NCBI GenBank assembly: GCA_018224485.1
Contig: JAGTVE010000308.1
Location: 1 to 18,542 of the forward strand
Length of the DNA stretch: 18,542 nt
Direction: 5' to 3'
Source: Thioalkalivibrio sp.
GTDB taxonomy: Bacteria > Pseudomonadota > Gammaproteobacteria > Ectothiorhodospirales > Ectothiorhodospiraceae
Positions 1 to 5,942 of this stretch are shown here, piece by piece; position 1 is the first letter of the stretch; each line of letters opens with the position of its first letter. The translations under genes were made by a program, and so were the position numbers. A model generated the notes under the pieces. That model was not told the origin of the DNA. It saw nothing but the letters and a program-made list of their open reading frames with translations, and did no database searches.

Positions 1-70
1 CAGCGCAGCCGGACCTGATGCTCCATCATAAGCCGTCGATCGTGCCGGCGCCGTCTGGAGGAGGGGCCGG

Positions 71-193
71 GTGGGTGCCAATGAACGAGGCTTCGACCCC
101 GAGGACATCCATGGCTTCGTGCGCATGCTGCCGATGGCGGATGCCGAGATCATCCGCCTGCAGCAGGAAGAGGGCTACGTGTTCATGCAGTGA
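71..193 (+). CDS. small hypothetical protein, possibly a gene remnant
   Basis: A 40-residue reading frame starts at GTG 71 and ends at TGA 191-193. A strong purine-rich Shine-Dalgarno tract (GGAGGAGGGG, 57-66) lies a few bases upstream, and an in-frame stop at 29-31 prevents a longer version. The peptide is acidic and helix-like (it contains DIHGFVRMLPMADAEIIRL) and looks like real coding sequence, but I do not recognise a family. It could be a complete small protein or the tail of a gene broken by a frameshift just upstream, because another frame is open across bases 3-80. The REP-like cluster begins about 10 bases after its stop. The call rests only on the start-site signal and the amino-acid composition. 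Confidence 0.35.
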   Translation: MGANERGFDPEDIHGFVRMLPMADAEIIRLQQEEGYVFMQ

Positions 194-203
194 GACAAAC
201 CCC

Positions 204-318
204 ATCGCGGCTGGAAGCCGCTCCCACGGGGGGTTGTCTCGCAGGATCGCGGCCGTAGGAGCGGCCTCCAGCCGCGATGGTCGCTTGCCGGCGGATCGCG
301 GCCAGAGGCCGCTCCTAT
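204..318. repeat. cluster of three REP-like palindromic repeats
   Basis: Three copies of a 24-base element lie at 204-227 (+), 254-277 (-) and 295-318 (+). Each contains a short hairpin of the GCGGCT/AGCCGC type next to a CTCCYAY tail. The first two are in inverted orientation, as in a REPIN (paired REP). The third is a more diverged direct copy. A fourth, shorter copy is at 10235-10257. Similar GTAGGAGCGGCY...GCCGCGA elements are widespread intergenic REPs in gammaproteobacteria. The third copy overlaps the 3' end of the metallopeptidase gene and supplies its TAG stop. Confidence 0.75.
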
Positions 319-1391
319 GGGGCTGACTGGTTGCGAATGATCCGGTGCACCAGCTGCAGTTTCTCCACCGCAGGAGGCGCGAGCACGAAGGGATAGGCGT
401 CCTCGTGGCCCATGCTGCGGTTCAGGCTGTTCAGCGCGAAGGCGAGCGGCAGCCAGTTGTCGAGGATGGGTGTGAAATCCGTCTGACTGTAGGGATCGAA
501 TCCCTGCCCCTTGGCCATGGGCTGCTGGCCAGTCGTCTTCAGGCGCACGTCGACGCCGAAGGAGCGGGCGGTCTCCAGGGTGTCGACGATGTGCAGGTAG
601 TGTGCCCACGTCTCAGCCCAGTCCTCCCAGGGATGACTGCTGGCATAAGCAGTGACGAAGCGTTCCCGCCAGCCGGGCGGGGGTCCCTGCGCATGATGGC
701 GCTGCAGTGCCTGCTGGTAGTCCAGGGTCTCATCGCCGAACCGCGACCGGAATTCGCCCAGCCATTCGCGGTCCCGCACCAGTCGGTCCCAGTAGTAATG
801 TCCGGATTCGTGGCGGAAATGTCCGAGGATCGTCCGGTACGGCTCCGCCATTTCCTTGCGCATCTGTTCCCGGGCGGCAGGGTCGGCCTCCGCGATGTTC
901 AGGGTGATCAGGCCGCCAGCGTGGCCGGTGAGTACGCGCCGCTGCTCGTTGAACGCGGAAGCCGGGTCGGCCAGGAAATCAAAGGCCAGTCCCGCAGGAT
1001 CCCGGTGCCTCGGCTGCACGGGCAGGTCCAGCCGGAGCAGGCTGTAGACCAGGCGTCGCTTCTGGGTTTCCAGCCGCTGCCAGAGGGTCTGGTTGCCCGC
1101 GACGCTCAGATCCGGGATGGTGCGGTTCAGTCGGCAGGACACGCAGAGCGGATCAGGATCCCGTTCCGGGATCATCCAGTTGCAGACCTCGTACTGCGCC
1201 GAATTGGCGCAGGCACGATAGGCGGCGTCCTCGGGAGCGGCCAGGGCACGCCAGCGTCCCTGACCCGTTTCCTCCAGCGCCGAGACCTCGATGCGGTCCG
1301 GCAGAAAGCCCAGCGTATAACCACAGCGGGTACACCGGACGTTCTCGAAATAGACGTGGTTACCACAGGACTGGCAGGTGAAGAGTCTCAT
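315..1391 (-). CDS. zinc-ribbon putative metallopeptidase (Peptidase_Mx type)
   Basis: A 358-residue cytoplasmic protein without signal peptide. The N-terminus is a zinc ribbon (Cys6, Cys9, Cys20, Cys23), followed by a second cysteine group (Cys62, Cys70, Cys83, Cys86). The centre carries the metalloprotease motif HESGH (194-198) in the context GHFRHESGHYYWDRLV. A downstream HPWEDWAETWAHYLH stretch (253-267) has acidic and histidine residues that could complete the metal site. This arrangement matches the family described as putative zinc-binding metallo-peptidase (Peptidase_Mx), whose substrate is unknown. The start is ATG 1391, preceded by a GGAG site about five bases away. It is monocistronic on the minus strand. 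Its stop codon TAG (315-317) lies inside a REP-like element, so the last codons are partly repeat-derived. Family assignment is from motif recognition; proteolytic activity is inferred. Confidence 0.9.
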   Translation of the reverse strand: MRLFTCQSCGNHVYFENVRCTRCGYTLGFLPDRIEVSALEETGQGRWRALAAPEDAAYRACANSAQYEVCNWMIPERDPDPLCVSCRLNRTIPDLSVAGNQTLWQRLETQKRRLVYSLLRLDLPVQPRHRDPAGLAFDFLADPASAFNEQRRVLTGHAGGLITLNIAEADPAAREQMRKEMAEPYRTILGHFRHESGHYYWDRLVRDREWLGEFRSRFGDETLDYQQALQRHHAQGPPPGWRERFVTAYASSHPWEDWAETWAHYLHIVDTLETARSFGVDVRLKTTGQQPMAKGQGFDPYSQTDFTPILDNWLPLAFALNSLNRSMGHEDAYPFVLAPPAVEKLQLVHRIIRNQSAP

Positions 1392-1463
1392 GATTCTCCG
1401 GGGGAAGAGGCGTCATCGGGACGATCGCGATCCGATGGAATGTGGCGGGTCCATCAAGGACCG

Positions 1464-1526
1464 TAGGAGGCCAGCCCCTGAACGACGGTTTTCGGCCGCT
1501 GAATCGCCCAGGGGGCTGGCCTCCTA
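1464..1526. repeat. 15-bp perfect inverted repeat (REP-like or terminator-like)
   Basis: TAGGAGGCCAGCCCC (1464-1478) is matched by its exact reverse complement at 1512-1526, separated by 33 bases. It resembles the REP-like cluster at 204-318 in its AGGAGG/CTCCTA outer edge but has a different core. It sits between the metallopeptidase start (1391) and the dodecin gene (1864). It has no T-run, so a simple intrinsic terminator is unlikely; a REPIN-type element fits better. Confidence 0.6.
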
Positions 1527-1712
1527 TGCGCTGGGACCCGGTTGGTTGTCGGAGATCTCCTTGATGCGCTCTTGATGGTCCTTCCGGGCGGTCTCGTCGA
1601 TGCGCTCGCCGGTCTCTTCAGCCGGGCCGCGGTTGGAACGCCCCGCAAGCAGGAAGAACCTCAACGCGCCCCCAGCGGGCCCGTATTTCAGTCGTGTTTG
1701 CATGATTGCCAT
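1524..1712 (-). CDS. doubtful small hypothetical ORF
   Basis: A 62-residue frame from ATG 1712 (second ATG at 1703) to TAG at 1524-1526. The C-terminal half is charged and helix-like, with repeated Glu, Arg and Asp. The N-terminal part has a short hydrophobic patch (ALRFFLLAG). No convincing Shine-Dalgarno sequence precedes either ATG, and the opposite strand is also open, so this may not be a gene. The stop codon falls inside the right arm of the inverted repeat 1464-1526. I recognise no family. This ORF and the repeat together account for most of the gap between the metallopeptidase and dodecin. Confidence 0.25.
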   Translation of the reverse strand: MAIMQTRLKYGPAGGALRFFLLAGRSNRGPAEETGERIDETARKDHQERIKEISDNQPGPSA

Positions 1713-1863
1713 CTGTCAACGGGTTTGAATACCTAGGGGAAAACACGGCTGGACGGCATTCCGGGAGCGCACTATGGTCATGGGAGACGGAGCTGGGCGG
1801 ACCGCCCCCCGAAGGAGGTTACCCCTCCGTCATGTACCAGCACAATAGCCAAGGAGCACTCTC

Positions 1864-2064
1864 ATGGCAGTCGCTAAAGTGACTGAAATCACCGCCGAAT
1901 CGACCAAGAGCTTCGAGGACGCGATTGAACACGGAATCCAGCGCGCCAACACGAGCCTGCACGGCATCAAGGGCGCGTGGGTGAAGGAACAGAAGGTCAC
2001 CGTAGAGGAAGGAAAGATCGTCGGCTACCGCGTCGACATGAAGGTCACCTTCATACTGGACTGA
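1864..2064 (+). CDS. dodecin family flavin-binding protein
   Basis: A 66-residue protein with the complete dodecin fold signature: an N-terminal strand (VAKVTEITAES), one amphipathic helix (SFEDAIEHGIQRANTSL, about 16-32) and two C-terminal strands ending GKIVGYRVDMKVTFILD. Trp39 is at the position of the aromatic residue that stacks on the flavin ring in characterised dodecins, and Arg56 lies in the second strand. Dodecins assemble into hollow dodecamers that store or buffer FMN or riboflavin, and sometimes bind CoA. The start is ATG 1864 with AAGGAG about nine bases upstream. The gene is alone on the plus strand, convergent with the exchanger gene at 2269. Length is normal for the family. 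Function as flavin storage is from the family; no neighbour refines it. Confidence 0.95.
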   Translation: MAVAKVTEITAESTKSFEDAIEHGIQRANTSLHGIKGAWVKEQKVTVEEGKIVGYRVDMKVTFILD

Positions 2065-2069
2065 ACGAC

Positions 2070-2108
2070 CAGACCCCGTTACGGGGCCGGGGGTGAGGGC
2101 CGGGTCTG
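2070..2108 (+). terminator. possible hairpin downstream of dodecin
   Basis: CAGACCC (2070-2076) can pair with GGGTCTG (2102-2108), and CCCC-GTTAC-GGGG (2074-2086) is an alternative inner hairpin. It begins five bases after the dodecin stop. There is no following T-run, so it may be an mRNA 3'-end stabiliser or part of the adjacent repeat block, not a true intrinsic terminator. Confidence 0.3.
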
Positions 2109-2120
2109 ACGCCGCGCCCC

Positions 2121-2230
2121 CACCCCAACCGTTACTCCGGGCATCCTGCCCTGCGCCCTTCGGGCCCGCCTTCGGCAGTTCGAGTCGCTCCCGGCGGATT
2201 TGTCCCCGCAAGCGGGGGAGGGGGATTTTC
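2121..2230. repeat. mosaic intergenic repeat, left copy
   Basis: The block contains a CACCCCAACC piece (2121-2130), module M1 (2134-2169, 36 bases), module M2 (2173-2199, 27 bases) and a GC hairpin module M3 (CCCCGCAAGCGGGG, 2204-2217, with a purine-rich tail to 2230). M1 and M2 recur in inverted orientation at 3422-3488 with one mismatch each. The CACCCCAACC piece plus M3 recur together at 11417-11454 without M1 and M2. It separates the convergent dodecin and exchanger genes. Confidence 0.65.
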
Positions 2231-2268
2231 ATCGTCTGGCGTGGCACAGGGCGATGATGGTGGGCGGG

Positions 2269-3297
2269 CTACCGCAGGAAGAGCGTCGCGAGGGTAATCG
2301 CATACAGTCCAAGGACCAGCGTGCTCTCGAAGCCAATGTTGCCGAAGCCGAATTTCTCGCGTCGCAGGAGTCCCATCATCAGCGTCCCGGACATCAGAAT
2401 GGTGACGGCGATCCACAGCAGCTCGTCCGTGCCGAGGGAGGCATACAACGACCCTTCGCGATAGAGCGCGTCGGAGACGGACAGAAACAGCACATCAAAC
2501 GAATTGCCACCGATCACGTCACCGACCGCAAGGGCAAGCGCGCCGCGGCGCACCGCCGCGACGGCGATCACCAGTTCGGGGAGGGAGGTGGAAACCGCAG
2601 TGAACACCCCGCCAACCACGCTCTCCTGGATTCCGAGATGACTGGAGAGGGCGATGCCGGACGTGGCGATGACCCAGCCGGAGGCCGCCACGGCGGCTGC
2701 CAGTGCTGCGAAGACCAGCCAGTCTAGCGCCACTGCCCTCTCGCCCCGGCGGCCTTCCCCTCCCTCGGGTGGGGTCTGCTGGGTGATCCTCGGCCGCCAC
2801 ATGGGATGCTGGTGCGCCCGGCTCACCAGTTTGACGCCCCCGACGTAGGTGATCACCAGGACGATGGACGCCGGATGCATCCAGCCGATCTCGAGCTGCG
2901 GGGTGGCCATCGCGAACAGCGGGATCGCCAGCAGGGCGATCAGCAGGGCCACCTGCTGCAGGTTTGCCTCGGAGGCGGCTGCATGTTCAAGGTTGGCCCG
3001 CCGGTAGACCATGTCGGCCACGGCGAGAAAGACCGTCTGGGCGGCGATGCCGCCAAGCGAATTGCTGACCGCAAGCGAGGCGTGGCCCTGGATCGCGGCG
3101 GTTCCCGAGGTCACGAGCCCCGACAGCGACGTGGTGGCGCCGATGAACACCGCGCCCATCACGACCTGACCCAGACCGGTCACTCGGGCAAGATACTCGG
3201 CGCGGGCGGTTATGAGCACGCCGCAGACGCCGATGACGGCGGCCGCCAGCAGGAATCCCGCGAGGCTTACCGTCAGAGACAACGCCATGTGGTACAC
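2269..3297 (-). CDS. Na+/Ca2+ exchanger (CaCA) family membrane protein
   Basis: A 342-residue integral membrane protein with two hydrophobic halves (about 5-155 and 190-342) joined by a hydrophilic loop near 160-188, the layout of the cation:Ca2+ antiporter family. The second alpha repeat is canonical: STSLPEL (Glu241) followed by GDVIGGNSFD (259-268). The first alpha repeat is recognisable (GATTSLSGLVTS, 53-64; AVSNSLGG, 76-83), but the expected Glu is Gly60 and the following Asn-type ligand position is Ile84. Half of the ion site is therefore altered, so the ion and mechanism are uncertain. The start is GTG 3297 or ATG 3288; neither has a strong Shine-Dalgarno sequence. It is a single gene flanked on both sides by inverted mosaic repeats. 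Family membership is clear; Ca2+ transport is not assured. Confidence 0.85.
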   Translation of the reverse strand: MYHMALSLTVSLAGFLLAAAVIGVCGVLITARAEYLARVTGLGQVVMGAVFIGATTSLSGLVTSGTAAIQGHASLAVSNSLGGIAAQTVFLAVADMVYRRANLEHAAASEANLQQVALLIALLAIPLFAMATPQLEIGWMHPASIVLVITYVGGVKLVSRAHQHPMWRPRITQQTPPEGGEGRRGERAVALDWLVFAALAAAVAASGWVIATSGIALSSHLGIQESVVGGVFTAVSTSLPELVIAVAAVRRGALALAVGDVIGGNSFDVLFLSVSDALYREGSLYASLGTDELLWIAVTILMSGTLMMGLLRREKFGFGNIGFESTLVLGLYAITLATLFLR

Positions 3298-3629
3298 ACC
3301 GTTGGTTGCGCGCGGATATCCCCGAGTGTTGCATAAATTGCTGAACTGCGGAGTGGCCTTCGGTGCCGATCATGACCGGACCTGGTCGGCGTGATAGCCG
3401 CAATTCTCCTCTCTCCCGCTTGCGGGCCCGAAGGGCGGAGGGCAGGATGCCCGGAGTACAGATCCGCCGGGAGCGACTCGAACCGCCGTTCGCTGAGGCG
3501 GCGGCCACCAACAGGGTCACTGGTTTCGATGTTGATCAAGCAGCGCCTGGGACGCCGGGATTGGACCGCAGAACATTCCCCCGGCCCCGCCATCACCCCG
3601 CTCGGGAGCCTTCATGACCCTGTCCGGCG
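3298..3629. other. intergenic region between exchanger and glycosyltransferase genes
   Basis: This divergent intergenic stretch holds the right-hand mosaic repeat (3408-3488). The well-placed GGGAG (3604-3608) followed by ATG 3614 is in a different frame from the large downstream gene. I see no convincing sigma-70 promoter on either strand, although both flanking genes must be transcribed outward from here. Confidence 0.5.
3408..3488. repeat. mosaic intergenic repeat, right copy (inverted and permuted)
   Basis: Module M1 is at 3422-3457 (35 of 36 bases match the reverse complement of 2134-2169). Module M2 is at 3462-3488 (26 of 27 match the reverse complement of 2173-2199). A CTCTCCCGCTTGCGGG piece related to M3 overlaps the left edge (from 3410). 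Relative to the left copy the order of M1 and M2 is swapped, as expected if both derive from a longer tandem M1-M2 array with a unit of about 70 bases. Confidence 0.65.
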
Positions 3630-5942
3630 GTGTCACGCCGGGGAACCGCCGGCTGCGCGATACCTCGTCGGGAACCACCCCGGCTGCGGGACGACAGGGT
3701 GACCGGGAGAAGACGGCGTGCCCGCTGGCTCACGCTGCTCCATGTCGGCAACCTCGGGCTCCTCGGTGTGCTGCTCCTGCACCAGGCCTATCTGCATCTC
3801 GCCGATCCCGGCTATGAATCGGTGCATGTTTCCCAGGTTCAGGAGATCCGGCAGCGGGTGGACGGACGCAGCGAGTTGCGCTTCGCAGTCGTGGGTAACG
3901 TGAACAACTCCGTCCGCGTGTTCCGTGATCAGGTCGTGCCACGTCTGAACGCCGGTTCCTATGACTTCGTGGTCTCCGCCGGCAATGCCGTCAGCGGCGG
4001 ACAGGAAGAGAACTACCGGACCGTCCACCGGCTGTTCAATGCCCTGGAGAGTCCTTACGTACTGACATTCGGGCAGAACGAGCATGACGATTTCGGAAGC
4101 TTCCGTTTCTACGAGCAGTTCGGTCCGTATTTCTTTTCCTTCGTGGCCGGCGATGTGCACTTCCTTTTCCTCGATGGTACCGGCAAGACCTCCTTCTCCT
4201 GGCAGCTGGACTGGCTCGAGCGCGAGCTGTCCGGCTCGGCACTCTCGCGCCGCCTCGTCTTCATCGGCCTGCCCGTCCACCGGGAGCTTCCGGAGACACC
4301 GGTCTTCGAGTCGGATCACTACCTCGATGCACCGGCCTTCCGCGATGCATTGATCACGATCTTCGAGCGTCACGACGTCGACGTGGTGTTTTCGTCCAAC
4401 CTGACCCTCTTCTCGCAGCTCGAGCGCAACGGGGTCCACTATGTGACGACCGGAGGGGCCGGGGGCCTGATCGTCGACAGCGAATCAAGCTTTCATCACT
4501 TCGTCGACGTGGGGGTTGCGCCCGATGGCATCAGCATCGAGCCGGTCCGCCTGGACCTGCACCTGCCCGCCTGGCAACGCAGGCTGGATGGTCTGTGGAA
4601 CGCGATCTATTCCTTTTTCTATGTCAGCTACACGCGCTTCCTGCTGCTCGTCAGTGCGCTCGTGCTGCTCGCGCTTTACCTGCATCGCTCGCTGGTCGAG
4701 GAACGCGACTACTATCCGGACTTCGACGTCGATCCCGCGCCGTACCAGGGGCGCTCCCTGCGTGTCGGCATGTACTCCAACAACTACTTCCCCTTCGTCT
4801 CCGGGGTGACGGTTTCCGTGGAGCGCCTGCGCCGCGGTCTGGAGGTTCTTGGCGATCGGGTCCTGCTGATCGTGCCCCGGTATTCCGAGCGATGCCCGGA
4901 CGATACGGGCATCGAGCGTGCGCCGACCCTGGTGGCCTTCGGCGAGAAAGGCGAGTTCCGGCTGTCGAATCTGCTGCTCGCGCGGCTAGGAACCCGCCTG
5001 AGGGCCTTCAGTCCCGACGTGATCCACGTGCACCATCCGTTCTGGCTCGGTTCTTTGGGTCTGTTCATGGGGCGGCGGCTGAAGATACCAGTGGTGTATA
5101 CCTATCACACACGGCTGGAGCACTATGCCCACTTCGTACCGCTGCCCGGCCTGCTGTTTCGAAATCTGATCTCGCATTACCTGATCCGGCGTTTTGCGAA
5201 CAAGTGCCAGGGAATCGTGGTGCCGACCAGTTCCGCAGAGGAGTACCTGCGCGTGATCGGCGTCACCACCAAGACCCTGGTGCAGCCGACCGGGATCGAC
5301 TTCGATCGTTTTCAGGAGGTGGAGGAAGGCAGCGTGGCGAGGCTCCGTGCCGGCCTCGGCATCGCGGACGGCGAGACGGTGCTGGTGAGTGTCTCGCGAC
5401 TCAGCACCGAAAAGAACATCGAATTCATGCTCGAATCGCTGGCCGGCCTCGTCTCGCGCGGCACGACGGCTTTTCGGCTCGTGCTGGTCGGCGACGGGCC
5501 GGACCGGCCACGCCTGATCCGGTTGATCGAGGAACTCGGACTTGCCGGCCGGGTGGTGCTGGCCGGTTCCGTGCCGCCGGAGGAGATGCCGCACTATTAC
5601 CGCCTTGGCGATATCTTCGTATTCGCTTCCAAGTCCGAGACCCAGGGCATGGTGATCCTGGAGGCGATGTCGGCCGGGCTGCCCGTGGTGGCCGTGCGTT
5701 CCAGCGGTATTGCGGATGCCGTGATCGACGGAAAGAACGGCTTCAAGACGCCCGATGATCACGATGCCTGGGTCGCGCGGCTGCAATCGCTGATAGCGGA
5801 CATCGAGCTTCGGACCCGTTTGGGAGGCCAGGCGCGGGACTTCGCCCGGGCCCATGACACCGCGTCCTTTGCCCGAAACATCCATGATTTCTACGCATTG
5901 CTGCTGGCCCAGTATCATGCAGGCCGCCGGCAGACCCGCTAG
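3630..5942 (+). CDS. membrane fusion of degenerate metallophosphoesterase-like domain and GT4 glycosyltransferase
   Basis: A protein of up to 770 residues. Arg-rich residues 27-32 precede a membrane segment (about 33-52). Residues about 60-310 have the calcineurin-like phosphoesterase pattern (FAVVGN, VSAGNAVSGG, HFLFLDG, DVVFSSN), but the usual metal ligands are replaced: Asn90/Asn92 for the D-x-H motif, Asn119 for GD, Gly213 for the first His of H-x-P, Ser256-Asn257 and Thr259 for GHxH. A second membrane segment (about 337-352) leads to a cytoplasmic GT-B domain (377-760) with SGVTVSVERL, the donor-site EX7E motif (Glu670/Glu678) and GDGPDRPRL, close to diacylglycerol glucosyltransferases. 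Predicted role: membrane glycolipid or envelope glycan synthesis with an exported sensor or scaffold domain. The start is uncertain: GTG 3630 or GTG 3699 are in frame; ATG 3614 has the best ribosome site but is out of frame. Confidence 0.85.
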   Translation: MSRRGTAGCAIPRREPPRLRDDRVTGRRRRARWLTLLHVGNLGLLGVLLLHQAYLHLADPGYESVHVSQVQEIRQRVDGRSELRFAVVGNVNNSVRVFRDQVVPRLNAGSYDFVVSAGNAVSGGQEENYRTVHRLFNALESPYVLTFGQNEHDDFGSFRFYEQFGPYFFSFVAGDVHFLFLDGTGKTSFSWQLDWLERELSGSALSRRLVFIGLPVHRELPETPVFESDHYLDAPAFRDALITIFERHDVDVVFSSNLTLFSQLERNGVHYVTTGGAGGLIVDSESSFHHFVDVGVAPDGISIEPVRLDLHLPAWQRRLDGLWNAIYSFFYVSYTRFLLLVSALVLLALYLHRSLVEERDYYPDFDVDPAPYQGRSLRVGMYSNNYFPFVSGVTVSVERLRRGLEVLGDRVLLIVPRYSERCPDDTGIERAPTLVAFGEKGEFRLSNLLLARLGTRLRAFSPDVIHVHHPFWLGSLGLFMGRRLKIPVVYTYHTRLEHYAHFVPLPGLLFRNLISHYLIRRFANKCQGIVVPTSSAEEYLRVIGVTTKTLVQPTGIDFDRFQEVEEGSVARLRAGLGIADGETVLVSVSRLSTEKNIEFMLESLAGLVSRGTTAFRLVLVGDGPDRPRLIRLIEELGLAGRVVLAGSVPPEEMPHYYRLGDIFVFASKSETQGMVILEAMSAGLPVVAVRSSGIADAVIDGKNGFKTPDDHDAWVARLQSLIADIELRTRLGGQARDFARAHDTASFARNIHDFYALLLAQYHAGRRQTR

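Noticed and set aside
345..1466. Long plus-strand open frame opposite the metallopeptidase gene
   Set aside because: It mirrors a gene with clear family motifs on the minus strand; GC-rich DNA gives long antisense frames. No ribosome site or recognisable domain.
1542..1736. Plus-strand small frame with hydrophobic N-terminus opposite the doubtful small ORF
   Set aside because: No ribosome site and no recognisable family; at least one of the two opposing frames is an artefact, possibly both.
2074..2217. Repeat-rich GC hairpins considered as a CRISPR array
   Set aside because: Modules are not regularly spaced, occur once each here, and show no spacers or cas genes.
4595..5758. Alternative plus frame inside the glycosyltransferase gene
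   Set aside because: Arg/Ala/Gly/Pro-rich frame-shifted shadow; the glycosyltransferase motifs are in the other frame.
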